Below, piece after piece: positions 16,753 to 25,383 of a stretch of 35,718 nt of DNA. A program made the position numbers and the translations under genes. The notes under the pieces are model-generated. The model was not told the origin of the DNA. It worked only from the letters and a program-made list of their open reading frames with translations, and searched no databases. Each line of letters begins with the position of its first letter. The first letter of the stretch is position 1. Origin of the DNA: Gammaproteobacteria bacterium (GTDB lineage Bacteria; Pseudomonadota; Gammaproteobacteria; Pseudomonadales; Azotimanducaceae); assembly GCA_009846005.1 (NCBI GenBank), contig VXYL01000035.1:1-35718 (forward strand), in the 5' to 3' direction.

Positions 16753-17984
16753 GCGACGGTCTGGGCGCCGGGGCGGCCCGTAACGCCGGAGATCATGTTG
16801 CGCGCCTCCTTGCTGGATGGCTTGCTCGGTTTGCCCCGGGCGGTGAAGTTGTACGGATCGGTGTCGATGTCTTCGAGTTCGATCTCGCCCGCGAGCACCG
16901 CCGCCTTCCAGGCCTCCTGTTCACCGTGGCGAGCTTGGAACTCGGGCATCACTTCCCGCGCGAAGAGTTCGAGACTCGAACAGATGTCTTCGTGGGTGTT
17001 CTTGCCGGCCTGGTTCAGCAGGATCACCTGGTCGATGTTGGCCTGCTCCAGTTCCCGCAGCCGGCCACGGATCGTGTCCGGGGAGCCAATCAGCTCACTG
17101 CCGGTTCGTTTCTGCCCCTCCGGCGTCTGCTTCCACTCCTGGTAGCGCTTCCAGAAGTTCATGGTGCCGGGCTCGAACGGGCCCTCCTTGTTGTATAGCT
17201 GCAGGGCGAACTGGAAGAAGGTCCAGCCGTCGGCTTTCTGCCAGGCCTCCTCGTCGGTTTCGGCGCACATGAAGCCCGACACGACGGCGATGTTCGGATT
17301 GGTCTGGTAGTCCTCGAGCTTCTCGAGGTCCCGGATGAAGGTGTTGTAGTAGGCGTTCACCCATGCACGGGCCGCATCGAGGCTGACGAACTTGAAGCAC
17401 AGCGAACCCATGCCCCGGTGCGCGGCGTAGCGCACGGTGTCGAGTTGCGAGCAGGCGATCCAGAGGGGCGGATGGGGTTTCTGAAGCGGCTTCGGCACAA
17501 CGGCGCGCAGCGGGAACTTGAAGTACTCGCCGTCGTATTCCCAGCCGTGGTTCCAGAACATCGGCAGCGTGCAGCGCACGGCGTCCTCCCAGACGTCGCG
17601 CTTGTCCCGGAAGCGCAGATTGAAGGGATGTAATTCGGTGACGGACGCGCCCTCGCCGAGCCCGAGTTCGACGCGTCCGTCCGAGACGAGATCCAGCGTG
17701 GCGATTTTTTCCGCCACGCGTGCCGGGTGGTTGGTGGTCATCTGCACGATGCCGTGGCCTAGGCGGATGTTCTTCGTGCGCTGGCTAGCGGCGGCTAGGA
17801 AGACCTCGGGGGCGGAGGAATGGGAGTACTCCTCCAGGAAGTGGTGCTCGACTTCCCAGGCGTAGTCGAAGCCGAGCTTGTCGGCCAACTCGATCTGGTC
17901 GAGGGAGTCCTTCAGGAGCCTGTGCTCGCTCTCCGGCGCCCAGTCCCTCGGCAACTGGTGTTCGTAGAAGATGCCGAACCTCAT
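16749..17984 (-). CDS. Luciferase-like (LLM) flavin-dependent monooxygenase
   Basis: This is a 411-residue member of the bacterial-luciferase-like TIM-barrel family (LLM, PF00296 type), which uses reduced FMN or F420. Typical parts are MRFGIFYEHQLPRDW at the start, FDYAWEVEHHFLEEYSHSSA, TKNIRLGHGIVQMTTNHPAR and DLVSDGRVELGLGEGASVTE, then KPLQKPHPPLWIACSQ. The motif EHHF and the length near 400 resemble the FMN-type subgroup that includes type II Baeyer-Villiger and alkanal monooxygenases rather than the shorter F420 enzymes. It is first in the operon with an SDR and a hydrolase-fold protein. It is not a LuxAB luciferase: it is single and has no lux partners. The flavin reductase partner is not in this cluster. 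Confidence 0.9.
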   Translation of the reverse strand: MRFGIFYEHQLPRDWAPESEHRLLKDSLDQIELADKLGFDYAWEVEHHFLEEYSHSSAPEVFLAAASQRTKNIRLGHGIVQMTTNHPARVAEKIATLDLVSDGRVELGLGEGASVTELHPFNLRFRDKRDVWEDAVRCTLPMFWNHGWEYDGEYFKFPLRAVVPKPLQKPHPPLWIACSQLDTVRYAAHRGMGSLCFKFVSLDAARAWVNAYYNTFIRDLEKLEDYQTNPNIAVVSGFMCAETDEEAWQKADGWTFFQFALQLYNKEGPFEPGTMNFWKRYQEWKQTPEGQKRTGSELIGSPDTIRGRLRELEQANIDQVILLNQAGKNTHEDICSSLELFAREVMPEFQARHGEQEAWKAAVLAGEIELEDIDTDPYNFTARGKPSKPSSKEARNMISGVTGRPGAQTVA

Positions 17985-18014
17985 GGTTCCCCCCGTCGAC
18001 CGTCGAACGGCTTG

Positions 18015-18776
18015 TCAACTCTCGATGGTGTCAGTGCCTTGGCGCAACTGCAAATCGGTTGCCTGCCGACAGGAGGCGTAGCGCTGGGTCGAGTCGATCA
18101 TCTCGTCGGCCGCCGCGAACAGCGCCGTGAATCCGTCGCCTTCGGCGGCGCAGCGTTCGGTGACGGGTTCTTCGTCGGCGATTCGCCACGTTGCTCTTCG
18201 GCCGCAGGCCCCGTCGGCGATGCTGTCCTTCTCGGCGGCCCGTATGCCCTGGTAGAGCGCAAGCGCGTCCACCGGTCGGCCGCCGCCGAAACAGAACCAA
18301 CCCTTCGGGCGGAGCGCTTCGTAGTCGCGGGTGTCCGACTGGCGATCCGCCTTGAAGTGGAGCACCGAGAAGGGTCGCCGTTGCCGGTCGGTGGACGCGA
18401 GCGTCAGTTCGAACGACGGAATGCGGGCGTAGGCGGCATCGAATGCCCGCGCCCGTTCGACCCGGTGGACGACGAAGTCCTGCACCATGTAGACGAGGAT
18501 GGCGAAGGAGATTCCGCCGGCAACGATGGTCGTCACCCGCGCGGGTTTTGGTGGCAGGTATGCCGTGACCACTCCCATCGCGATGGCAGCCAGCAGGGCC
18601 ACGACGAGCGCGCCCAGGAGAATCCCGGAACCCGGCGAACCGCCCTGAATGACGAGGTAGCGGCCGCCCAGGAAGGCGCCAGCGGCGAATCCGATGGGCG
18701 CGGCGGACAGGGCGCCGGCAATAGCGCGCATTCGCCGACCGGTCCTGCGGGAGTTCCCCTGGTCGGATTGCGGCAC
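18015..18776 (-). CDS. Membrane protein of unknown function
   Basis: I do not recognise a family in this 253-residue protein. The N terminus is basic (RRTGRRMR) and is followed by three hydrophobic helices at about 17-42 (IAGALSAAPIGFAAGAFLGG), 51-73 (ILLGALVVALLAAIAMGVVT) and 82-103 (VTTIVAGGISFAILVYMVQD). A soluble C-terminal domain of about 150 residues contains five cysteines (including WFCFGGG, GACGRR, ERCAAEG and ASCRQATD), which may form disulfides if it faces the periplasm. The start is GTG 18776 with an AGAGGG site 8 bases upstream; ATG 18731 is an alternative. It lies 30 bases before the luciferase-like gene and 36 bases after the peroxiredoxin gene, so it may be co-transcribed. Confidence 0.75.
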   Translation of the reverse strand: MPQSDQGNSRRTGRRMRAIAGALSAAPIGFAAGAFLGGRYLVIQGGSPGSGILLGALVVALLAAIAMGVVTAYLPPKPARVTTIVAGGISFAILVYMVQDFVVHRVERARAFDAAYARIPSFELTLASTDRQRRPFSVLHFKADRQSDTRDYEALRPKGWFCFGGGRPVDALALYQGIRAAEKDSIADGACGRRATWRIADEEPVTERCAAEGDGFTALFAAADEMIDSTQRYASCRQATDLQLRQGTDTIES

Positions 18777-18812
18777 GGTGACCGCCCTCTTGGCGGACGG
18801 ACCGGTGGGCTG

Positions 18813-19277
18813 CTACGCGGTCAGGACCTCGAGCACCTTGCGCGGATGGTCGGCCGCCTTCGCGACCCGACGCCAGTGCTTGACGACCTTGCCGTCCGGA
18901 CCGACCAGCACGGTGGATCGAATGACGCCCATGGTCTTCTTGCCGTACATCATCTTCTCGCCGTAGGCGCCGTACTTGGTCATCACCTTGCGGTCCGGGT
19001 CGCACAACAGGGTGAACGGCAACTCGTACTTGTCCCGGAATTTCTGATGCGATGCCTCGGAGTCCGGCGAGATGCCGAGCACCACCGTGTCGGCGTCCTG
19101 GATCTCCTGCCAATAGTCGCGGAAGCCGCAGGCTTCCTTGGTGCAGCCCGGCGTGTCGTCGCGGGGGTAGAAGTAGACGACGACGTGCTTGCCCTTCAAG
19201 TCCTTGAGCGCCACCTCGTTGCCATCCGCATCGTTCAAGGTGAACTGCGGTGCCGCCTTGCCTTCTTCTATCGCCAT
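18813..19277 (-). CDS. bcp: Thioredoxin-dependent peroxiredoxin, Bcp/PrxQ type
   Basis: This is a cytoplasmic peroxidase of 154 residues, the normal Bcp size, that reduces hydrogen peroxide and organic hydroperoxides using thioredoxin. The peroxidatic Cys lies in YPRDDTPGCTKEACGFRD, and the second Cys of GCTKEAC five residues later is the resolving Cys of the PrxQ subgroup. Other family marks are GKAAPQFTLNDADG and LGISPDSEASHQKF. The frame is open further upstream to 19502, but the start at 19277 gives the standard N terminus and has GGAG 9 bases upstream. It follows the amidohydrolase by 35 bases. Confidence 0.95.
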   Translation of the reverse strand: MAIEEGKAAPQFTLNDADGNEVALKDLKGKHVVVYFYPRDDTPGCTKEACGFRDYWQEIQDADTVVLGISPDSEASHQKFRDKYELPFTLLCDPDRKVMTKYGAYGEKMMYGKKTMGVIRSTVLVGPDGKVVKHWRRVAKAADHPRKVLEVLTA

Positions 19278-19312
19278 GTCCTGACTCCGAATAGTGATGA
19301 ATCGAGCGCAGT

Positions 19313-20665
19313 TTACGCATCCTCCGGCGGGGAACGGTAGCGTTCGCGGATGTCCTTGAGGCGCTCGTCGAGTTCTGCCCGGGACAGGTAACGACCGCGG
19401 ACCATGACGGCGTCGATGGAGCGGGTACTGCCGATGTCCAGGAGCGGATCGTCCCTGAGCACGATCAGGTCGGCGGACCGCCCGGGGGCGATGCTGCCCC
19501 AAAGGTCGTCCTGTCCATAGAACTCGGCGGGCGCGGATGTGCCCGTGGCGATCGCTTCGAACGGGGTCAGGCCAGCCTCGGCCATCGCCTGGAGTTCGTG
19601 GTGGATGGAAAATCCCGGTACGTTGAAGATCTGTGGCGAGTCGGATCCCAAGAGAACCGGCACCCCAGCCCGAAACGCGGCGCCGATCAGGCGTTTGCGC
19701 AGCTCTAGAAACGTCCTGGCGGAGTCCGCGGTGAAGGCGTTCGCCGAGCCCCTCACCGCGTTGGAGTAGCCGGTTCGAAGGTTTGGCGGCAGGTAGTCGT
19801 ACTCGTCGCGGGCCTGCAGTTCGGTGAGCGAGCCCGCGACGTTTTCCAGCAGCGTCTCGGTCGGGACGAGGGCGGCGCCCGACTCCAGCAGGGCGTCGAG
19901 CGTTGCCTCGATGCGGGTTTCGTCGACATCATAGGCGAGATCCGCACCGAACCACGTAGGATTGCGGTTCGACAACTGCTCCTGCCCGACGAGCGTCTCG
20001 ATGAAGCCGTCGAGGTGATCGATGGTGCGTTGCCCTGCTTCGAGGCTTGCGATCAAACCGATCGAGCCGGTGACGTGACCGGAGAACTCGATGCCGACCT
20101 CGTTTGCAGTGGACGCCACCGCGCGGAACACGTCCGGCGGCAGCCCGGGATGGATTTTGAGGAGGTCGTAGCCTGCAGTCTTCTGTTCGCGGACCCTGCC
20201 GGACGCGGCAGCCACGGTGCGGTCGCGTCCACTGAATGACGGACCGGAGGTGATCAGCCGCGGGCCGAGGACTTCGTTGGCCTCGAGCGCCCCGCGCAGT
20301 TCGAGGTGGCTGGGATGCCCCATCATGCCGCGCACCAGGGTCACGCCGTTGGCGACCCACAGGAACAGCACGTCCTCGCGGTAGCGCTCGGCGCCCTGAT
20401 CGAAACGGACCAACGGCACGTGTGCGTGCATCTCGGTGAGCCCAGGGATCACGAACTTGCCGGTCGCGTCGACGACCGTGGCATTTGCCCCGGCCACCCC
20501 GTCGACGAATACGCCGTCCCGAACCACAAGGTCCATCCGACGATATTCGGGACCGTCCAGCATCGTGAGCACATGGGCGTTTCGGATCACGGTGTCAGCG
20601 GCAAACGAAGTAGCGCCGCCGCCGAGGGCGGCGACGATCGACAACACAGCCACGAGTCTCTTCAT
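19313..20665 (-). CDS. Secreted amidohydrolase family protein (imidazolonepropionase-like)
   Basis: This is a metal-dependent hydrolase of the amidohydrolase superfamily, 450 residues, with a signal peptide (KRLVAVLSIVAALGGGATSF, then AA-D) that places it in the periplasm. Metal-site motifs are visible: PGLTEMHAHVP (HxH after the first strand), FSGHVTGS (His), DHLDG and LLGSDSPQ (Asp after the last strand). The C-terminal GSIAPGRSADLIVLRDDPL block is typical of the COG1228-type group, which includes imidazolonepropionase, prolidase-like and other cyclic amidases, so the substrate is open. I started at 20665, which has GGAG 7 bases upstream and gives the signal peptide; the frame continues upstream without support. 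The gene is divergent from the one at 21133. Confidence 0.9.
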   Translation of the reverse strand: MKRLVAVLSIVAALGGGATSFAADTVIRNAHVLTMLDGPEYRRMDLVVRDGVFVDGVAGANATVVDATGKFVIPGLTEMHAHVPLVRFDQGAERYREDVLFLWVANGVTLVRGMMGHPSHLELRGALEANEVLGPRLITSGPSFSGRDRTVAAASGRVREQKTAGYDLLKIHPGLPPDVFRAVASTANEVGIEFSGHVTGSIGLIASLEAGQRTIDHLDGFIETLVGQEQLSNRNPTWFGADLAYDVDETRIEATLDALLESGAALVPTETLLENVAGSLTELQARDEYDYLPPNLRTGYSNAVRGSANAFTADSARTFLELRKRLIGAAFRAGVPVLLGSDSPQIFNVPGFSIHHELQAMAEAGLTPFEAIATGTSAPAEFYGQDDLWGSIAPGRSADLIVLRDDPLLDIGSTRSIDAVMVRGRYLSRAELDERLKDIRERYRSPPEDA

Positions 20666-21132
20666 TTCGCTCTCCAACGCGAGGAGCAGGGCACAGTGTA
20701 GATTCGCGCGAAGAGGGATAGAAGCGGTTGGCGAGCATTTGATCGAGCCGGTTTCCCCGCGGGTCGTCCGAACGTACCAGCGCCTCGCGTTACCGTGCCG
20801 GCACACGGTGCGCGAAGTGCGTTCCTGCAAATGGTCGGCAGGTCACGGCGTTGCCCCGAAGAATGCGCTGGTGGCGCGATTGGGCGAGCTTGGCATCCAC
20901 GCCAATCGGTGACGGTGACAAACGTCACTCGAAGCGGTTATGGATGTCATTTGTTTCAAGCGACCCCCTCGTCTCACAATTCTATGCCAAGGAGCGCCCG
21001 CAAGGTGCGCCGGGACGGGACAACGCCGCCCGTCGGCTGCGAATGCTGTCGCCGGGGCCCACCGCACGAGGACCAACGGTTCTATACTTGCGCCTTCCCG
21101 AGCAGCGTCCGGGCAATAAAGGAGTCCTGACA
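20666..21132. other. Divergent intergenic region, 467 bases
   Basis: This separates the amidohydrolase (minus) from the unknown gene at 21133 (plus). I find no coding sequence with family character in it. The only signals I can point to are AAGGAG at 21118-21123 before ATG 21133 and a possible -10 box TATACT at 21083-21088 without a convincing -35 box. Confidence 0.4.
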
Positions 21133-22194
21133 ATGACCGGCCGGCAGTTGACGTTCAGCGAGTCGGAACTGCTATCGGACCACGATTTCGCAACCGCGCA
21201 CCGGATAGGCGATCAGCGCCTGCACGGTGGGTTCGATGCCGACGGCACATACATCCCGCCGCGGTCCAAGGGTCGGCGCAAGGCCCTCGACAACTGGACG
21301 GCGGAGCTTCGGGAGCACGGCGGCGATCTGCTCGAAGCCGACGCGTCGCTGCTTACCGGGCCGCGCGTTCCCAACTATGCCCAGCAATGCCTGTTGATCG
21401 ACAATGGCGTTACGCGACCGTTCTGGAACGGGCTGACCATCACCGGCAAGATCGAGGGTCGCGGGCGCATGATCGCCCAGATGCCGTTGCCGAACCTGCA
21501 GAGTCTGATCGTCGAGGACATCGGCGAAATGTCGATCGGCCACCTGGGCAAGGGCCTGCTCACGGCCCACGGCATCGACGAGGGCGGCGAACCGGACAAG
21601 GGCATTGGCGGCCACGATGTGATGTGGTTCGTCGCCCGGGACCTCGCCTTCGGACCGGACGCCCATCCCGATGTCGAGCCGCCCGGGGCCATCGCCCGGC
21701 CGGAAGCCGACGGGAAGACGGCGGGTCGGCGCATGCCAGAGATCGAACTGCCCTACGAGATGCTGCTCGGATTCCTGATGAATCTGCTCCTCATCGAGTT
21801 CCGGGCTGAGATCGGGTTCGCCGGCACGCAGGAGATTCTGCGTACGCCCGCGCTATTCACCGACCGGCGCGCCGAAGCCGAGGAAGCGGCGATGATCGTC
21901 GAGCGGATCCGGACGGACGAGGAGATCCACGTGGAGTCGTTGCGCTTGTATGTCGGCGAGCTGCGCAATGTGACCCTGAACACGGTGGACGGAGGAACTA
22001 TCTCGGGCGCGGAAGTGATCGACCCGTTCTGGACGGGCCTCGTGCGCTGGGCAACCGTGGACCAGCCCCGCATCGCGGCGGAGAACACCTACCTGGCGCT
22101 CAAGAAGCAGATCCTCGAAGCGGAGGACGGCATGCGCATCCTAGGGGAATTCAACGCGCTCGCGGACCCGGGTTACTCGTTGGCTGCCGGTTGA
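21133..22194 (+). CDS. Unrecognised protein, possibly ferritin-like diiron
   Basis: I cannot assign this 353-residue soluble protein to a named family with confidence. It has no signal peptide or membrane helix. Two stretches look like iron-carboxylate helices: EDIGEMSIGHLGKGL (about residues 134-148) and, after a long helix with IEFRAEIGFAGTQEI, the segment RTDEEIHVESLRLYVGEL, whose E-x-x-H resembles the ligand motif of ferritin-like and ribonucleotide-reductase-like proteins. The N-terminal part (IPPRSKGRRKALDNWTAE) is basic. The start at 21133 has AAGGAG 9 bases upstream; a longer frame upstream lacks support. It lies 28 bases before the exporter adaptor gene and may belong to that operon. 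The diiron idea is inference from spacing only. Confidence 0.7.
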   Translation: MTGRQLTFSESELLSDHDFATAHRIGDQRLHGGFDADGTYIPPRSKGRRKALDNWTAELREHGGDLLEADASLLTGPRVPNYAQQCLLIDNGVTRPFWNGLTITGKIEGRGRMIAQMPLPNLQSLIVEDIGEMSIGHLGKGLLTAHGIDEGGEPDKGIGGHDVMWFVARDLAFGPDAHPDVEPPGAIARPEADGKTAGRRMPEIELPYEMLLGFLMNLLLIEFRAEIGFAGTQEILRTPALFTDRRAEAEEAAMIVERIRTDEEIHVESLRLYVGELRNVTLNTVDGGTISGAEVIDPFWTGLVRWATVDQPRIAAENTYLALKKQILEAEDGMRILGEFNALADPGYSLAAG

Positions 22195-22222
22195 CGAGCC
22201 CGGGTCGGATGCCCGTCGCACC

Positions 22223-23488
22223 ATGGACAAGAAAGCGCTTCTCGACGAACTTAAGATCGACCGCGACGCACCCCGTCGCGCCAGCCGACCGTTGAAGATA
22301 CTCATCCCGTTGGGGATCGTGGGCGGTCTCGCGGTCGTCGCATGGGCGTTCGGCGTGCCTTATTTGCAAAGAGGCACGCTGATCGAAGTGGAAACCGCGA
22401 GTGCCCGGGTGGGTGTGGATGCCGAGCCCGGTGCGAGCGTCCTCGACGCGACCGGCTACGTGGTCGCGAGGCGTCAGGCCACGGTTAGCTCCAAGGCGAC
22501 GGGCAAGGTGCTCGAGGTTCTCGTGGAAGAGGGTATGAGGGTCGAAGAGGGCCAGCTGCTCGCCACCCTCGACGCGAGTCTTCAACGCGCGCAGTTGGCG
22601 CTCGAGGAGTCCCAGCTCGCCGCGGCCGAGATCGCCCTCGAAGAGATCGAGACTTCCATCGCGCAAGCCGAACTGGATCTCGAGCGGACTAGGAATCTCG
22701 CGGAACGCGAACTTGCGAGCCAGGCGGAGTTGGATCGAAACCGCATCGCCCTGGAAGGACTCGAAGCGCGGCTGAAGTACGCACAACGGCAGTTGGAGAT
22801 CGCCCGCCGGGGCGTCGACGTGCAACGGCTGCTGGTCGAGGATATGGAGATCCGCGCGCCGTTCGCCGGTGTGGTGATCGCCAAGGCGGCGCAACCCGGG
22901 GAGATGATCTCGCCGGTGTCGGCGGGCGGCGGTTTCACGCGCACCGGTATCTGCACGATCGTCGACATGGGCTCCCTCGAGGTGGAGGTGGACGTCAACG
23001 AGGCGTACATCAACCGGGTGCGCCCCGGGCAGCCGGTAACGGCGACGCTTAATGCCTATCCCGATCTCGATCTCCCTGCGGAGGTCATCGCGACGATACC
23101 CGCCGCTGATCGCAGCAAGGCGACCGTTCGGGTGCGCATTGGCTTCAAGTCCCGGGACTCTCGGGTTGTCCCGGACATGGGCGTTCGGGTGGCGTTCCTG
23201 GAAGAGGAAACCGATCGGGCCAAGGCGGTCAGGGCAGTCCCCGGCGTGGAGATACCTCGGACGGCGGTTGTCGGGAGCGCCGACGACCGTCACGTCTGGG
23301 TCGTCGTAACAGACCCCGCAGATGGTGCCTCGTTCCTTGAGCGGCGTAGCGTTGTCGCGGCTCGCCCTGAAGGGTCTAGGGTACGAGTCACCGACGGGCT
23401 GCGGGATGGCGAGCGAGTCGTCAGGTCGTTTGGCGCCGTGCTCGAGGGCGAGTTGCGCGACGGGCTTCACGTGCGTGTGGCCAACTAG
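22223..23488 (+). CDS. HlyD/MacA-type periplasmic adaptor subunit of an exporter
   Basis: This is a membrane-fusion protein of 421 residues. One N-terminal membrane helix (about 24-46, LKILIPLGIVGGLAVVAWAF) is followed by the barrel-sandwich/lipoyl half-motif (GYVVARRQATVSSKATGKVL), a long coiled-coil hairpin rich in Glu, Ala and Leu (about 115-205) and the second lipoyl half (IRAPFAGVVIAKAAQPGEMI). Beta-barrel and membrane-proximal domains come last. In MacAB and DevBCA systems this subunit links the inner-membrane permeases to an outer-membrane channel. The ATPase and two permease genes follow in the same direction. No TolC-type gene is in the window. The start has no clear ribosome-binding site. 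Confidence 0.92.
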   Translation: MDKKALLDELKIDRDAPRRASRPLKILIPLGIVGGLAVVAWAFGVPYLQRGTLIEVETASARVGVDAEPGASVLDATGYVVARRQATVSSKATGKVLEVLVEEGMRVEEGQLLATLDASLQRAQLALEESQLAAAEIALEEIETSIAQAELDLERTRNLAERELASQAELDRNRIALEGLEARLKYAQRQLEIARRGVDVQRLLVEDMEIRAPFAGVVIAKAAQPGEMISPVSAGGGFTRTGICTIVDMGSLEVEVDVNEAYINRVRPGQPVTATLNAYPDLDLPAEVIATIPAADRSKATVRVRIGFKSRDSRVVPDMGVRVAFLEEETDRAKAVRAVPGVEIPRTAVVGSADDRHVWVVVTDPADGASFLERRSVVAARPEGSRVRVTDGLRDGERVVRSFGAVLEGELRDGLHVRVAN

Positions 23489-23538
23489 CCGGTCGCATGA
23501 ATCACGACGAACCGGTTCGGCTTTAGAGGAGTAGCAAG

Positions 23539-24222
23539 GTGGCAATCATCGAGTTGACCGACGTCCACAAGACCTTCATGAAGGCTCGCGAGGCCGTCGA
23601 GGTGTTGATGGGGATCGACCTCGGCGTGGAGGCTGGCGACTTCGTGGCGCTCATGGGGCCGTCCGGGAGTGGCAAGACGACGCTCCTGAACATCATCGGT
23701 GGACTTGACGGCGCGACCGCCGGTGAAGTGGTGGTGGCCGATGCGAATCTCGACGCACTCTCGAGCCGCGAATTGGCTCGCTGGCGAGCCCGGACGATCG
23801 GCTTCGTCTTCCAGTTCTACAACCTGCTACCGGTCCTGAACGCCCAGCGCAACGTCGAACTGCCGCTCCTCCTGACCAAACTTTCCGGCAAGCAGCGGCG
23901 CAGGAACGCGCAGACGGCGTTGTCCATCGTCGGTCTCGACGACCGCGCCGGCCACAAGCCGGGGGAACTGTCCGGTGGTCAGCAGCAGCGCGTGGCCATC
24001 GCCCGGGCGATCGTGGCCGACCCGCCCATCCTGGTCTGCGACGAGCCCACGGGCGACCTTGATCGCGAAAACGCCGAGGAGATCCTCGATCTGCTTCGGA
24101 TACTCAACCGCGACCACGGCAAGACGGTGATCATGGTGACCCACGACCCGAAGGCGGCGGACCATGCCAAGCGGATCCTGCACCTGGACAAGGGCAAGCT
24201 GGTCCAGGAGGTGGCGGCGTGA
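23539..24222 (+). CDS. ABC transporter ATP-binding protein, MacB/LolD type
   Basis: This is the nucleotide-binding subunit of an ABC system, 227 residues. Walker A is GPSGSGKTT (about residues 41-49), the Q-loop is FVFQFYNL, the signature is LSGGQQQR, Walker B is [12 protein letters not shown] and the switch His lies in [10 protein letters not shown]. The [15 protein letters not shown] and [20 protein letters not shown] blocks are typical of the LolD/MacB/FtsE branch that works with FtsX-like permeases. It starts with GTG 23539, preceded by TTTAGAGGAGTAGCAAG, a good ribosome-binding site. Its stop overlaps the next start as GTGA. Confidence 0.95.
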   Translation: MAIIELTDVHKTFMKAREAVEVLMGIDLGVEAGDFVALMGPSGSGKTTLLNIIGGLDGATAGEVVVADANLDALSSRELARWRARTIGFVFQFYNLLPVLNAQRNVELPLLLTKLSGKQRRRNAQTALSIVGLDDRAGHKPGELSGGQQQRVAIARAIVADPPILVCDEPTGDLDRENAEEILDLLRILNRDHGKTVIMVTHDPKAADHAKRILHLDKGKLVQEVAA

Positions 24223-25379
24223 GCAACTTACGTCTCGTATGGGCGAACCTGCACCGGCACCCGGTCCGCACCTATCTCACCCTGCTCTCGGTGCTGGTGG
24301 CGTTCCTGCTGTTCGGGCTCCTTCGCACCCTTGCGATCTGGTTCACGGCCGGCCCCGCCGAGGGCGCGAGTGCCGACCGGCTGGTTGTCACCGGCAAGTA
24401 CGCGATCATCGACCTGCTGCCCATCAGCCAGATGAACGCAATCCTGACCGTCGACGGCGTCGAAGCCGTGACGCACCAGACCTGGTTCGGCGGCAACTAC
24501 CAGGACCGGTCGAACTTCTTTCCGAAATTCCCGGTGGAGCCAAGGGCGTACTTCGGGATGTATCCCGAACTCGTGATCGACCCCGTCGAACTCGACGCAT
24601 TCCAACGAACCCGGACCGGTGCGGTGGTGCCCGTGGAACTCATGCAGAGGTTCGGCTGGCAGATCGGCGACAAGATACCCATCGAGGCCGACATCTGGCC
24701 GATGAAGGATGGCAACCGGAACTGGGTCTTCGACCTCGTGGGATCCTACACGACAGAGGTTGAGGGCATCGGGGGCATTTTCCTGTTCCACTACGACTTC
24801 TTCGATGAAGCCCGCGACTACGGTCCGGGGACTGTCGGCTGGTGGACCGTGCGCATAGCGGACGCCGATCGCGCCCCGGAAGTCGGGAAAGCCATCGACG
24901 CCCTGTTCGAAAACTCGCAGAACCCGACCAAGACCGGTACGGAGGACGAGTTCGGTCGCGCTTTCGCCGCGCAGATCGGCGACATCGGACTGATGGCCAC
25001 CGGCATTCTCTCGGCCGTGTTCTTTACCGTGCTGCTGCTGACCGGGAACACCATGGCGCAAGCGTTGCGCGAACGCATTCCCGAACTCGCCGTGCTGAAG
25101 ACCCTGGGCTTCGGCAATAACCGGGTAGCCTGGTACGTACTTGGCGAATCGGTGCTGATCTGTACGCTCGGCGGCATCCTTGGAGTCGGCATGGCGGCGC
25201 TCGTGGGGCCGGTGGCCAATTCGTTCGCCCAGCAGTTCGCGCCCGGCGCATTCGGCATGTCCTGGTCGGTCGCTGCCGCCGGCGTGGGTGTGGCGGTGCT
25301 GCTTGGTGTCGTGGTCGGCGCCGTGCCCGCATGGAGCGCGCGGCGGTTGAGCATCGCCGACGCCTTGAGGCGGGGATGA
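24219..25379 (+). CDS. FtsX-like ABC permease, first of a pair
   Basis: This is an inner-membrane permease of 386 residues with MacB/FtsX topology: a first helix at about 17-38 ([20 protein letters not shown]), a large periplasmic domain (about 45-250) and three C-terminal helices ([60 protein letters not shown]). The [20 protein letters not shown] block before the third helix is the classic FtsX family coupling segment. The start is GTG, overlapping the ATPase stop, and the second permease begins 4 bases after its end. Two dissimilar permeases plus an adaptor suggest a heterodimeric exporter of the DevBCA type rather than a single MacB. The substrate is unknown. Confidence 0.93.
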   Translation: MSNLRLVWANLHRHPVRTYLTLLSVLVAFLLFGLLRTLAIWFTAGPAEGASADRLVVTGKYAIIDLLPISQMNAILTVDGVEAVTHQTWFGGNYQDRSNFFPKFPVEPRAYFGMYPELVIDPVELDAFQRTRTGAVVPVELMQRFGWQIGDKIPIEADIWPMKDGNRNWVFDLVGSYTTEVEGIGGIFLFHYDFFDEARDYGPGTVGWWTVRIADADRAPEVGKAIDALFENSQNPTKTGTEDEFGRAFAAQIGDIGLMATGILSAVFFTVLLLTGNTMAQALRERIPELAVLKTLGFGNNRVAWYVLGESVLICTLGGILGVGMAALVGPVANSFAQQFAPGAFGMSWSVAAAGVGVAVLLGVVVGAVPAWSARRLSIADALRRG

Positions 25380-25383
25380 GCCG

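Noticed and set aside
16749-17984. Bacterial luciferase (LuxA) light production
   Set aside because: Only one LLM subunit is present, with no luxCDE genes, and the family is far broader than bioluminescence.
20666-20830. N-terminal extension of the amidohydrolase
   Set aside because: The upstream codons precede a proper ribosome-binding site and signal peptide at 20665 and have no domain character.
22151-23545. 464-codon minus-strand frame opposite the adaptor gene
   Set aside because: The plus strand encodes a complete HlyD-type adaptor in an operon; the antisense frame has no recognisable domain.
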